A stretch of 64,000 bases of DNA, from positions 1-64,000 of the forward strand of contig JALGVJ010000024.1 in the NCBI GenBank assembly GCA_029838195.1. The letters are read 5' to 3'. Both the position numbers and the translations under genes were made by a program. This DNA comes from Promethearchaeota archaeon (GTDB taxonomy: Archaea > Asgardarchaeota > Lokiarchaeia > Sigyniarchaeales > SOKP01). The notes beneath the pieces are model-generated. The model made no database searches and had not been told where the DNA came from. It saw nothing but the letters and a program-made list of their open reading frames with translations. Positions 29,430 through 39,687 of the stretch are shown here, piece after piece (position 1 is the first letter of the stretch; every line of letters begins with the position of its first letter).

Positions 29430-31256
29430 TTATCCCTTAGAATACGTTCCAAAAAGGGGATAATCTTTTAAAAATGTACCCGTAAAAATCGGTCCCTCCT
29501 TACACACGCATGCGTCATTATTTGGTCCAATACAGCATGAACCGCAAGTTCCCACGCCGCATTTCATTTTCCGTTCTAAAGAAGCTTGTAATTCAATCCC
29601 TTTTTCTGTAGCAATCTCTAGTACTTTTTTCATCATCACTTCAGGGCCGCATGTTATTATTAAATCTATGGGATGCTGGTTTAAAATGTCATCTAAAGCA
29701 TCCGTTACGAGACATTTTTTTCCAACAGAGCCATCATCCGTCGTACATAAAGTATTTGGAATATGTTCTATTAATCTATCGGCAAAAATCAAGGAAGCCT
29801 CGTCTTTTGCTCCGATAGCCACGTATACGTTCTTCTTATTTTGTTTCAAGGGTTCGATTAAAGATGTAAGTGCCGCAATTCCCATGCCCCCTCCTACAAT
29901 GAGGATATTTGTCGCATCTTCGTAATTCCAGGCATTTCCAAAAGGACCACGAATTCCAATTTTATCCCCCTTTTTTAATTCAAAAAGTCTTGAGGTACCC
30001 TCTCCGATTTTTTGCACGGTAATTTCTATTAGGCTGCCATTCACTGCCGATACAGACATTGGGAGGAAATCCACGTCCGGAATCCAAAGAATGACAAATT
30101 GGCCCGGTTTATACGCACTTGCAATTCTGGGGTTTCGAATCACGAACGATTTAATCTCAGCAGAATGCTCAATAATATCTTCTATTATTGAAAGATCCGT
30201 TTTGTTACGGGTGAGTTCAAGGACTAATTCTTCCTCATCCTTTTCTAAAGGAGCAATTTCTATAATTCCTTTATCAACAGCCGCCTCCATTAATTTTTTT
30301 CCTTTTTCCGTTCTAATAATAACGGTTCGCCAGCCTTCCTTACTATTACTCCCCACCTCGCCTATGGATAAATCAGCAAAAGATGCTGTATAATCCGAAC
30401 ACGAAAAGCAAGCCGTTCGAATCGCCTTATCATATAATTCTTTTAGGGAGATATTTTTTTTCTCCGAATCGTGATGAATGATCATTTTAAAGCGGTCGTT
30501 ATCTTTCTCAATTTTTTTAATATTCTCTGAAATAACACCATTCTCCTTGAATAGCTCCATTAAGCCTTGATTATGAAAAGTTCCAAAACAAAACGTTCCT
30601 ATCGCCAGTGTTACTAAATCATACGCCTCAAAATCAAATCTCGGATGATTTTGTAGTTTTCTAAGGGCTTGAACTTGACAAGGCGTTCCCACTACACCTA
30701 TATCCACGAATCCCTTGTTAATCGCTTCTCCGACCAAGGAAAGCGTCGGACTCTGACTTGGTTTATATCCAATCCCCTTAGTTAACTCTTCCTTCGATTT
30801 TGCAAGAAAAGGTTGCGGCCTAAATTTATCATCCTTTGAAGTAATGATTGCTGCATCAATCATTCCTACATCCATCGCAACCCACGATAATGCGGTTATG
30901 ACTCCTGCTTCTATGGGTAATTCTTTACGAGCAGCCTCCGACACGCGTGCTGATACGATCTCAATATAATGCCCTAAAATTTTATCCTGCTGCTTACCGA
31001 ATACCCATTTATCCAGCAATTGCAAGGGAATTTGATTCGTCTCCGTTTTAGGACAAATATTATAGCATAACCCGTATCCATCCCTACAAGTATTAGCATC
31101 CTTACAAGAACCGTCCTCAAATGGACGTTCTTTATCAATATCAAACCGAATATTGGCACAAAACGCTCCGCAAGCCCCACAATACACGCATTTACCCGTT
31201 TCTATTATTTCCTCGTTTAATTCCTTCCACCCCTTCTGAATCTTTTGAATATACAT
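29430..31256 (-). CDS. FrhB-like domain fused to a PyrK/DHOD-type FAD-[2Fe-2S] reductase
   Basis: N-term CVYCGACGAFC…GVVGTPCQVQALRKLQ (FrhB); C-term NPRIASAYKPGQFVILWI…GGGMGIAALTSL…CGVGTCGSCCIG. Confidence 0.88.
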   Translation of the reverse strand: MYIQKIQKGWKELNEEIIETGKCVYCGACGAFCANIRFDIDKERPFEDGSCKDANTCRDGYGLCYNICPKTETNQIPLQLLDKWVFGKQQDKILGHYIEIVSARVSEAARKELPIEAGVITALSWVAMDVGMIDAAIITSKDDKFRPQPFLAKSKEELTKGIGYKPSQSPTLSLVGEAINKGFVDIGVVGTPCQVQALRKLQNHPRFDFEAYDLVTLAIGTFCFGTFHNQGLMELFKENGVISENIKKIEKDNDRFKMIIHHDSEKKNISLKELYDKAIRTACFSCSDYTASFADLSIGEVGSNSKEGWRTVIIRTEKGKKLMEAAVDKGIIEIAPLEKDEEELVLELTRNKTDLSIIEDIIEHSAEIKSFVIRNPRIASAYKPGQFVILWIPDVDFLPMSVSAVNGSLIEITVQKIGEGTSRLFELKKGDKIGIRGPFGNAWNYEDATNILIVGGGMGIAALTSLIEPLKQNKKNVYVAIGAKDEASLIFADRLIEHIPNTLCTTDDGSVGKKCLVTDALDDILNQHPIDLIITCGPEVMMKKVLEIATEKGIELQASLERKMKCGVGTCGSCCIGPNNDACVCKEGPIFTGTFLKDYPLFGTYSKG

Positions 31257-31882
31257 CTACTTTTCTCCCTCCTTTAATTTATTAAGAAATTCTTGAGCCT
31301 CTTTTTTTCCCAATTCAAATGCTTCTAAATTCTTTTCCAAAGCTGATTTGGGAACAAATTCTTTAATTGTCTCTATAGCGGCCTCCTCAGAAAAAAGCCC
31401 GGAGAGAACGGTAAACGCTCCAAACAAGATGGTGTTGCCATATACCCGATCCCCGAACTTTTCTAACGCCATTTTCTGAACCGGAATCGCCAACGATTTT
31501 ACTCGTGCCGCTGTCTTGAACTTGCTTATCGTGGAAGGATCCCATAATAAAAATCCCGTATCTTTTCCCTTCTTTAACTGATTTTTTTTGACATCTTTCG
31601 CCGCCTCCTCAGATAAAATGATCAAAAAATCATAGGGCTCCAAGGCTTTTGGATAATCTATGAGTTTTGTTTCCCTATCTCTATCCACCACGACCTCAGC
31701 CCAACATTTTCCTCCCCGTGCAGATGCTGAATAAGCTTCTGTTTGCGTGGCAGCCAAGCCCTCGTGGATAGCACTTGCCATGGTGATCATCTTCGAGAGG
31801 GTGATAACGCCATAGTCTTTAAGAGGATATCTCTTTAAATTTGACCACCAAACCCGGAAATCCTAATCTCATATCTGTCCAT
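31257..31882 (-). CDS. korC: 2-oxoacid:ferredoxin oxidoreductase gamma subunit (KorC-type), interrupted by a 29-nt BHB intron (31812-31840)
   Basis: Upstream MDRYEIRISGFGGQ joins GVITLSKMITMASAIHEGLAATQTEAYSASARGGKCWAEVV; ATG at 31882 follows the korB stop at 31888. Confidence 0.9.
31812..31840 (-). other. Putative BHB intron in a protein-coding gene (29 nt)
   Basis: mRNA GGUC-AA|A-UUUAAAGAG-AUAUC-CUCUUAAA-GACU-AU|G: 8-bp inner helix with one bulged A, GGUC:GACU central helix, 3-nt bulges; unspliced reading hits UAA two codons after the junction. Confidence 0.85.
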
Positions 31883-31887
31883 GGTAT

Positions 31888-32799
31888 TTACCTCATCGCT
31901 ATTTCTTGAATTTTTCTATATTCTTCAGAATATTCAGGTTTATCTGGTTCGTAGCGAAATTCTCCAATGACATACTTGTTAAACAACTCTTTTTCGGTCA
32001 TGAACTTGGCTTGATTAATCCGAACCGAATTTCGCTTGATCCAGTCCATCATGATGCCTGCTCGATCCATCTTCACGCCTTTTTCTCCTACATCCTCCGC
32101 TCCTAAACTGCTCAAGTTTTTTCTGCCAAAATACGTAACGCATGGCGTGATTATTTCGATGACTGACGTGCCTTTATGTCGCAAGGCCTTTTTAAAATAT
32201 TTCATGAAAGTACGGGGATGAGCCACGGTTGTTCGGGCCACGTACGTTGCTCCTGCGGCCAATGCCAATTGCACGCCATCGCTTCTATTTTCAAACATCT
32301 TGTAAGGCGTGGTGGTGCTATTAGCACCATAAAGGGTTGTAGGAGCTCCCTGCCCGCCCGTCATGGCATAAATGCTGTTGTTAAAGATGAATAAAATCGC
32401 ATCCAAATTTCGACGGCATAAGTGAATGAAATGATTTCCTCCAATTCCCAAGCAATCTCCATCACCGGAAAATATGATCGGCTTCAATTTCGGGTTTGCC
32501 ATCTTAATACCCGTGGCAATCGCCGGCGCTCTACCATGTAATGTTAAGATTTTTTGAGCGGCATGATGCACGATTAACATTATTTGTGAATAACAGCCAA
32601 TTCCTACAACTAATGGATATAATCTGGGATCTAATTTCTCATCCTCAAACACGCGGGTATAAATTTGCCCAATTATGCCATAACCGCATCCTGCACAAAA
32701 TCTAGTGGTAAAATTCCCAAAAAGCTTGCCCCCATAAGATGAAGTTAAATAGGGATGTTCAGGCTTCTCGTTTGGAAGCATCTGGCCAATCTCACTCAT
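31888..32799 (-). CDS. korB: 2-oxoacid:ferredoxin oxidoreductase beta subunit (TPP)
   Basis: FCAGCGYGIIGQ, FSGDGDCLGIGGNHFIHLCRRN, IFNNSIYAMTGGQ. Confidence 0.93.
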   Translation of the reverse strand: MSEIGQMLPNEKPEHPYLTSSYGGKLFGNFTTRFCAGCGYGIIGQIYTRVFEDEKLDPRLYPLVVGIGCYSQIMLIVHHAAQKILTLHGRAPAIATGIKMANPKLKPIIFSGDGDCLGIGGNHFIHLCRRNLDAILFIFNNSIYAMTGGQGAPTTLYGANSTTTPYKMFENRSDGVQLALAAGATYVARTTVAHPRTFMKYFKKALRHKGTSVIEIITPCVTYFGRKNLSSLGAEDVGEKGVKMDRAGIMMDWIKRNSVRINQAKFMTEKELFNKYVIGEFRYEPDKPEYSEEYRKIQEIAMR

Positions 32800-32800
32800 T

Positions 32801-33976
32801 TTATTTTGCCACCTCTCTTATTGCATTTAATATATCATCTGGATGATGAAATTCGCATACTTTTGGTATTCTAATGATGGGAGTATCGGGATTAGTCACA
32901 CGCTCTACTTGTTCGGCAATGAATCCGGTATAATTCAATTCCGGAACGATTATCGCTTTGGCATCTTTTATAATCTCTCTAACTTTTTTGAGAGGAAAGG
33001 GCCACACAGTTATTAATCGTAGGATTCCCACTTTAATTCCTTCCTCTCTTGCGATATCCACGGCCCGATAGCTGGAGCGAACGGGAAGGCCATACGCAAC
33101 GATAATGATTTCAGCATCTTCCAGCTTGTAAGTATCCATTAAAGTAATATCGTCAATATTGCTATTGATTTTTTCCAATAGCATCTCTACAAATTGACCG
33201 GGCTTTGGAGTGGGCAATCCATCTGGCCCATGAGGTTGATGAATTAATAGGGAACTTCCGAATTTCGTGCCCATTTGAGAAGGAGGGGGAATGACATACT
33301 TTCCGGATTTAGGGTCCAGATATGAAAAGATTCGACCTCCGACTTCTTCTGGTACTTTTCTCTCCACCACGTGCTCTAAAATCTCTTTTTTGGAAGGTAT
33401 TTTCACTACTTCGTGCAAATGTCCTAAATACGCATCAGATACAATAAATACAGGACATCTATACAACTCGGCATAATTAAAAGCAGTAATGGTCAAATCA
33501 AACAATTCCTGGCAACTCATGGGAGCAATGGCAATAACCTGAAATTCTCCATTACCGGCAAAGCGCATGAGCCCAAGATCATTATGATGAGGCTCCGTCA
33601 CGAAGCCCGTACCGGGTCCATTTCGCTGCACGTCACAAAACACGAACGGGACTTCTAAATTTGCCGCCATGGATATCGTTTCGGTCATTAAACTCAAACC
33701 TGGCCCAGATGTCGCCGTCATGGCTTTTGCTCCCACTAATGACGCACCAATCACGGCATTAATGGATGCCAATTCATCTTCCATTTGCATGCAACATCCT
33801 CCTACTTGCGGTAATCGCATGGCTAAATGCTCTATTACTTCAGTACTCGGAGTAATCGGATATCCGCCAAAAAATTTCAATCCTGCGGAAATGGCTCCTT
33901 CTGCCATGGCAACATTCCCCATCATGAGATATTTTCCTTCCGGTAAAAACCTTTTTCCATTATCTTCTTCACTCAT
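32801..33976 (-). CDS. korA: 2-oxoacid:ferredoxin oxidoreductase alpha subunit
   Basis: MAEGAISAGLKFFGGYPITPSTEVIEHLA…TATSGPGLSLMTE. Confidence 0.93.
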   Translation of the reverse strand: MSEEDNGKRFLPEGKYLMMGNVAMAEGAISAGLKFFGGYPITPSTEVIEHLAMRLPQVGGCCMQMEDELASINAVIGASLVGAKAMTATSGPGLSLMTETISMAANLEVPFVFCDVQRNGPGTGFVTEPHHNDLGLMRFAGNGEFQVIAIAPMSCQELFDLTITAFNYAELYRCPVFIVSDAYLGHLHEVVKIPSKKEILEHVVERKVPEEVGGRIFSYLDPKSGKYVIPPPSQMGTKFGSSLLIHQPHGPDGLPTPKPGQFVEMLLEKINSNIDDITLMDTYKLEDAEIIIVAYGLPVRSSYRAVDIAREEGIKVGILRLITVWPFPLKKVREIIKDAKAIIVPELNYTGFIAEQVERVTNPDTPIIRIPKVCEFHHPDDILNAIREVAK

Positions 33977-33986
33977 GTTATCCCTC

Positions 33987-34268
33987 CTAAGTTTTGGCTT
34001 TTTTAGCTTCTACCGATGATAATTGGCTTTCATCTAAAATATAAATTGCCCAATCAGGACATCCAAATTCACATCGACGGCATGCTGTACAATATTTTTC
34101 TTTTCCCTCTTTCACTTTCGGAATAAACGATACTCTCATGTTAAGCTCATCGCTCATTTCCAAGATTCCCGTGGGACAGAGCGTCACGCACGATTCGCAA
34201 CCTCCGCAGCGGTTCTTATTCAAGAAGAGGACAAAATGTTTTTCTTTATTTTCGATTAATTTTGGCAC
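33987..34268 (-). CDS. korD: 2-oxoacid:ferredoxin oxidoreductase delta subunit, 2x[4Fe-4S]
   Basis: RCGGCESCVTLCP…YCTACRRCEFGCPDWAI. Confidence 0.9.
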   Translation of the reverse strand: MPKLIENKEKHFVLFLNKNRCGGCESCVTLCPTGILEMSDELNMRVSFIPKVKEGKEKYCTACRRCEFGCPDWAIYILDESQLSSVEAKKAKT

Positions 34269-34701
34269 GGTTTAATCAACTCGTTTTAATTAAATTTTAT
34301 TCATTTAGCTAAATGAATGATAAGATAAAAATACCATTTTGAATGAATAAAAGATACACTACTTAAACTAAATTTTTTCCTAAAAAATTTAACGTAAAAA
34401 TATGAAATAGACTTATTATTTTAGTAAGAATGGATTTATTTTCAAGCTTCCATTATCTTGAGAAAACACGCTTTCTGGATGAGATTTGTCATGATTTTAT
34501 CATTTAAGTTTCATGAAATTTTTTTTCTTACAATTATTTGTTTAGTATTTTAGCTCTACTCTATAATTTGGGTTTAGAACCGAGAGATAATTTTCATGTA
34601 AATTTCATAGAACTATTAAAATTGTTCATGAATTCAAAGAAAATTCAATTAAAAATAGAAAAAATTCACGTAAATTTTCGGCAGCTGGTAAAAATTAGAT
34701 A

Positions 34702-35898
34702 TCATGTTAATTCTTGGTATTCTTCTATTATTTTATCTGCAACGTCCATGGTGCTTCCATGTTTTCCTTCTTTCCCAAAGTTAGGAGGCAAGGCATCTTT
34801 TGGTAGATATCTCCAATTTTTCTCGGGCTTTAATCCTCCCGCCAGTGTGTTTCTCAACGCTTCTAATAAGTTTTTGGATTCTTTTTCAAATCCCAAATAA
34901 TCCAGCATCATAGTGGCAGAAATTACGGTAGCAGCGGGATTTGCGATGTTTTGACCGGCAATATCGGGGGCTGAACCATGCGTGGGTTCAAAATAGGGAG
35001 TTCTGGGGCCATATACTCCCGAACCCGCAACACCTAATCCGCCTACAATCTGAGCGGCTTCATCTGATAAAATATCCCCGTACATGTTGGGCAATACGAT
35101 GGTATCATGATAATCAGGAAAGCGGATTAATCGTGCTGCGAAATCATCGACGATATACGTTTCCACCTTGAGAGAGGGATAGTCCTCTTTTGCAATTTTT
35201 TTAATTCTATTGATGAACATGCCGTCTTGAGAACGCAAGACATTGGGCTTGCAAACGATTTCAAGCAACCCTTTCCCTATCCCTTCTTCCAATCGTTTTA
35301 AGCAAAGCTCACATGCGACCCTTCCGATTCGATCGGTCGCACGAGGCGAGACTACACGTAAGGCGTAAATAGCATTTTCCGTCCACCTTTCGGCATCGGG
35401 CTTATATATTAATCCTTTTTTAATTAATTTTTTTAATTTTCCTTCTTTTCCGGTAGCCGCATACATACCCTCCGTACATTCTCGCACGAATACATAATTA
35501 ATATTTTCTACGTACTCTTGTTTAAGAACGGTATGCATTCCCTTAAAATACATGATGGGTCGAATATTTGCGAAATTTCCAAGCCCCCATCGCAAATAGG
35601 CGATCACTTGGATCGCACTTTCATGAGTTGCTCCGAAAAGCACGGCATCGCACTGATCAATAGCTTTTTTAGTTTCATCCGGAAAGGCATTCCCATGAGT
35701 TTTTAAGGCACTTTCTCCGCACGGCATGGTTCTTATTTCTATTCCTTTAATTTTCATGTATTCTAAGATTTTCACCGTAGCATTAACCACTTCCGGCCCT
35801 ATTCCGTCTCCTCCTAATGCCACCACTTTTTTTATTGATTTATTTAGATTTGGACATTTTAAGACATTATTTGACCGGTTATTCATATTTATTATCAT
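34702..35898 (-). CDS. Isocitrate/isopropylmalate dehydrogenase family
   Basis: ALGGDGIGPEVV, NMYGDILSDEAAQIVGGLGVAGSG, FEPTHGSAPDIAGQNIANP. Confidence 0.92.
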   Translation of the reverse strand: MIINMNNRSNNVLKCPNLNKSIKKVVALGGDGIGPEVVNATVKILEYMKIKGIEIRTMPCGESALKTHGNAFPDETKKAIDQCDAVLFGATHESAIQVIAYLRWGLGNFANIRPIMYFKGMHTVLKQEYVENINYVFVRECTEGMYAATGKEGKLKKLIKKGLIYKPDAERWTENAIYALRVVSPRATDRIGRVACELCLKRLEEGIGKGLLEIVCKPNVLRSQDGMFINRIKKIAKEDYPSLKVETYIVDDFAARLIRFPDYHDTIVLPNMYGDILSDEAAQIVGGLGVAGSGVYGPRTPYFEPTHGSAPDIAGQNIANPAATVISATMMLDYLGFEKESKNLLEALRNTLAGGLKPEKNWRYLPKDALPPNFGKEGKHGSTMDVADKIIEEYQELT

Positions 35899-36254
35899 TA
35901 AATAAAAATTTCAACCTCATTATTTATATAATTAAAGGATTTAATTATGACCCTTTTTCCTTGGGAAAAATAAAATTTTAAGCACGCCTTGAAAAACTAA
36001 TAATTTTGAGGTGTAAAATGTCTTGAATCCTTTGTAGGAAGAAAAAATGATTAGGTTTATTTTTCCCAAAAATTTTCCCCTAAACAATAGGTTATTAAAT
36101 CCTGTTAAATTCACGGTGTTAAAAATACCGAGTTATTTTCATTTTAAAATCAAATGGAGAAAAATTCATTATTTCTTATGCCATAGAATTTATTTTTTAT
36201 TGGACCATGATTATTAGTAATAATTAGATCATTGAAAAAGAAATAAAAAAATAA

Positions 36255-37001
36255 ATGAAAAAGATGACAAAACTTCTTTATTTAGGATGTTTATCCCGAA
36301 ATCGATTTAAAAACACGTGTGAGAATGCTATAAAATTGGTTCAAGCCATTGATCCGGAATATGCGGTGTTAGAGGATGCCCCTTGTTGCGGGTCCTTGAC
36401 GTTTCACGTTTCCAATGACCAGGAACTCAAAAAACACGTGGAATTTGTTAATCAATGGTTCAAGGATAATAACGTGGAAAAATTAGTTACAATTTGCGCA
36501 GGCTGTTATAGATATTTAACCGGTTATTATCCCGAACTTTTAAAAGATGATTTTAAGGTAGAAGTCAAGCATTTATTACAATTCATGGCTGAGGATGTAA
36601 ATTTAAAGAAATTAAATTTGAAAAATGAGAAGAAAAAATTAGTGGTGAATTATCATGATGCGTGCCATTTAAAAAACGCAGACCCTCCCATTCTTGAAGA
36701 GCCGAGAAAGATTTTAAATTCAATTGAAAATGTAGAGGTGTTCGAAATGGAAAATAATCGATTAAATAGCATCTGTTGCGGGGCAGGGGGCGGAGTGTAT
36801 TCAATCTTTAAAGAAAATAGTGATTATAATGCCAAAACCATCTTCGATCAAATGAGAAAAGGAAAAGCCTTGTTAACGGCGTGTCCTTTTTGCTATAATG
36901 CATTAACCCGCATTCGTGAAGAGAATAATATTAAAAAACCGGTAATTAAATTTGAAGATTTTATTGTAAAATTAATGGAAGGAGAGGATCCTTTAAAATG
37001 A
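36255..37001 (+). CDS. CCG-domain Fe-S protein (LutA/HdrB/GlpC-like)
   Basis: APCCGS…CAGC…YHDACHL…ICCGAGGG…CPFC. Confidence 0.88.
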   Translation: MKKMTKLLYLGCLSRNRFKNTCENAIKLVQAIDPEYAVLEDAPCCGSLTFHVSNDQELKKHVEFVNQWFKDNNVEKLVTICAGCYRYLTGYYPELLKDDFKVEVKHLLQFMAEDVNLKKLNLKNEKKKLVVNYHDACHLKNADPPILEEPRKILNSIENVEVFEMENNRLNSICCGAGGGVYSIFKENSDYNAKTIFDQMRKGKALLTACPFCYNALTRIREENNIKKPVIKFEDFIVKLMEGEDPLK

Positions 37002-38302
37002 GCGGGAAAGGAAAGGAAATCTATGAGGAAATAAAGGCAAAAATTGACTTGCTAAAAGATGAGAATTCTGTTTATAGTAAGTTTGGAGAAATTTGGAAAC
37101 TTGCAGGCTTGGGGAAATATAGATCATTTGATTTAAGATATCTCTATGAGGATACAAGTAGAGAATTTGTCAATAAATATAAATCCCAATTAATTGCCAT
37201 GCGAAATGATTTTTTAGAAAATATTGAAGGATATGTGAAAAAATGCATTAACGTCATGGAAAAAACCAATAAATTTAAGGTGTATTATGCTAAGACAAAT
37301 GAAGAAGCTCAAGAAATTTTCATGAAGGAATTGGGGGAAAATAAAGTTATATATAAATCAAAATCTTTAGAAGCTAAAGACATTGGAATCATTGATGTAT
37401 TAAAAAAGAACAATATTGAGATTAAAGAAACGGATTTAGGAGATGTTCTCTGCCAATTATTTGATTATAAGTATCCGAGTTTTACTCTAGCTCCGGGAAT
37501 ACAATTTACGGAAGAAGAAATTGTAGCAAAAATTAAAGAAAAATACGGTGTAGAGCTTAAACCAGAAGCCGAAGAAATAGTGAATTTTTACAGGAAAACC
37601 TATAGACCAGAATTGCTAAATGATGTCAAAATTTCTTTAACCTCAGCAAACGCAATTTCAGCACATGATGGTTCTATTGTTTTAATAGAGAATGAAGGCA
37701 ACATAAGCCTTCTCACGAGAGCTACAGAAAAGCATATCGTAGTAGCCGGAATCCAAAAAATAGTACCGGATATTCTTGATGCTGTACTCGTCGCTAAAAT
37801 TCAAGAAAGGATAACGAATGTAGATGGTGCATATATAAGTTTAATTTCCGCACCATCAAACACTTCAGATATAAAAGGAAAACGCGTTATGGGCATGTAT
37901 GGAGCGAAAGAAGTTGTTGTAATCCTTGTAGATGATTGGAGAATAGCTGCTGTGAAAGAAAATAAGTTTTATAAGGATATTCTCAAGTGTGTCTCTTGTA
38001 AATCGTGTGATTTCGTCTGCACAGCTTCAAGAGCGTTTGGGAATATCTACGCTTCAAAATATGGCATTGGAGCAATAAACATCATAAGAGATTACATTCA
38101 TAATGGCATTGAAGCGGCGGTCAAAGATGGGTTATTTTTATGCACGGGATGCGAGAATTGTAAGAACTGGTGTCCTGTTGAGATAAATCTGGGCGAAATG
38201 ATGAGAGAGTTAAAAAGAGAAGCGACAAGAAGAGGCCTCTGTCCTCCCCCTCTTGAAGCTTATAAAGAAAAAATATTTAAGGAAAAAGATCCTTTTAAAT
38301 GA
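36998..38302 (+). CDS. LutB-like LUD-domain 4Fe-4S protein
   Basis: Overlaps previous ORF by 4 nt; CVSCKSCDFVCTASRAFG…CTGCENCKNWCPVEI. Confidence 0.85.
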   Translation: MSGKGKEIYEEIKAKIDLLKDENSVYSKFGEIWKLAGLGKYRSFDLRYLYEDTSREFVNKYKSQLIAMRNDFLENIEGYVKKCINVMEKTNKFKVYYAKTNEEAQEIFMKELGENKVIYKSKSLEAKDIGIIDVLKKNNIEIKETDLGDVLCQLFDYKYPSFTLAPGIQFTEEEIVAKIKEKYGVELKPEAEEIVNFYRKTYRPELLNDVKISLTSANAISAHDGSIVLIENEGNISLLTRATEKHIVVAGIQKIVPDILDAVLVAKIQERITNVDGAYISLISAPSNTSDIKGKRVMGMYGAKEVVVILVDDWRIAAVKENKFYKDILKCVSCKSCDFVCTASRAFGNIYASKYGIGAINIIRDYIHNGIEAAVKDGLFLCTGCENCKNWCPVEINLGEMMRELKREATRRGLCPPPLEAYKEKIFKEKDPFK

Positions 38303-38444
38303 TTCAAATTTTCCTTTTTTTTGTCCTTCTTTTTTTTTTAAATTCATGAAATCAGCGATTAGTGTTTCCTGATCTGTCCTCAAGAGTAATGGGATGGAAT
38401 TAAATCTTTAAAAAGTAAATAATTATAATGTTTGAGAAAGAACC

Positions 38445-39662
38445 ATGAAAACCGTTAAAGTCGCAATAGTCGGAGCGGGTTTTGCAGCGAATCTCCATTT
38501 AAAAACATTTAAACGCCTTCATGGGGTTGCTGTTGAGGTAATCGGTATTACCTCAAAATATGAAGAAAGTGCCAAACAATTTTGTTTCACCTATGGTTTA
38601 GACCCGGCTATTATTCATGAAAACGCTGAAACCTTAATTCGGAAAGCAGATGCGGATGTTATTGATTTAGTCGTTCCTACATGGCTCCATGTACCACTTG
38701 CCATCTTAGCAGCAGAAAATGGAAAACATGTTATATGTGAAAAACCTCTCACCGGCTATTTTGGAGATCCTGGCGTTCCTATTGAGCAGCGAGAAAACGT
38801 GGGACTCATTGACAAAAAAATAATGTTAAAGAAAGTTCTCGTGGATTGCAAAAAGATTCATGATGTTTTTAAGCGTTCTTCTACTCGCTTTTGTTATGCG
38901 GAAAATTGGGTGTATGCACCTCCCATTACAAAAGCAAAACGTCTTTTACAAAGCTCGCGGGGGAAAATTCTTGAAATTAGAGGGGGAGAAAGTCATTCGG
39001 GCTCTCATTCTAAATACGCTTCCGAATGGAAATATACCGGGGGCGGTTCTCTCGTGCGCATGGGTGCTCATCCCTATGGTGCCGCAATTCATTTAAAAAT
39101 TTGGGAAGGAATGATGAGGAACGGCACGCCCATCTATCCACGTTCAATTACCGCTATCACTGCTAAATATCGAGAATTTCTTGATGAGCTCCCTTCCGAA
39201 CAGGATTATATTCGCTCGCGACCTAAAGATGTGGAAGATTGGTCATGCGGAATTTTGACTTTTGAAGATAATACTAATAGCGTCATTTTTGGTTCTGATG
39301 TGACCTTAGGTGGCATCGAAAATTGGATGAATATTCATGCGAGCAATGTCCGAATTGAATGTAAAATCTCTAATAATAATTCTGTGATGGCTTATGCACC
39401 CACGGAAGCGCAATTTAAGAATGAGTATACCATTGAGAAAATCGAAACCAAGGCAGGATGGAGTCACGCTCAACCGGATGAAGAATGGATGACGGGATAT
39501 CCCTTTGAAATGCAAGATTTCATGGAATGCCTGTTAAACGACAGAGAACCTCAATCCAACTTGGAATTAGCCATTTGGACGACAAAGGCTATGTATTCGG
39601 CATATCTTTCGGCTGAAACGGGGCAGAGAATCGAAATTCCTAAAGGATTTTCATTAGATTAA
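38445..39662 (+). CDS. Gfo/Idh/MocA-family oxidoreductase
   Basis: VAIVGAGFAANLHLKTF, VICEKPLTG. Confidence 0.9.
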   Translation: MKTVKVAIVGAGFAANLHLKTFKRLHGVAVEVIGITSKYEESAKQFCFTYGLDPAIIHENAETLIRKADADVIDLVVPTWLHVPLAILAAENGKHVICEKPLTGYFGDPGVPIEQRENVGLIDKKIMLKKVLVDCKKIHDVFKRSSTRFCYAENWVYAPPITKAKRLLQSSRGKILEIRGGESHSGSHSKYASEWKYTGGGSLVRMGAHPYGAAIHLKIWEGMMRNGTPIYPRSITAITAKYREFLDELPSEQDYIRSRPKDVEDWSCGILTFEDNTNSVIFGSDVTLGGIENWMNIHASNVRIECKISNNNSVMAYAPTEAQFKNEYTIEKIETKAGWSHAQPDEEWMTGYPFEMQDFMECLLNDREPQSNLELAIWTTKAMYSAYLSAETGQRIEIPKGFSLD

Positions 39663-39687
39663 TCGATATTCATTATCATGTTAGAAA

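Noticed and set aside
31812-31840. korC insert as programmed frameshift or T4-gene-60-like translational bypass
   Set aside because: No matching take-off/landing codons flank the hairpin. The canonical BHB with exact frame restoration is a more specific explanation.
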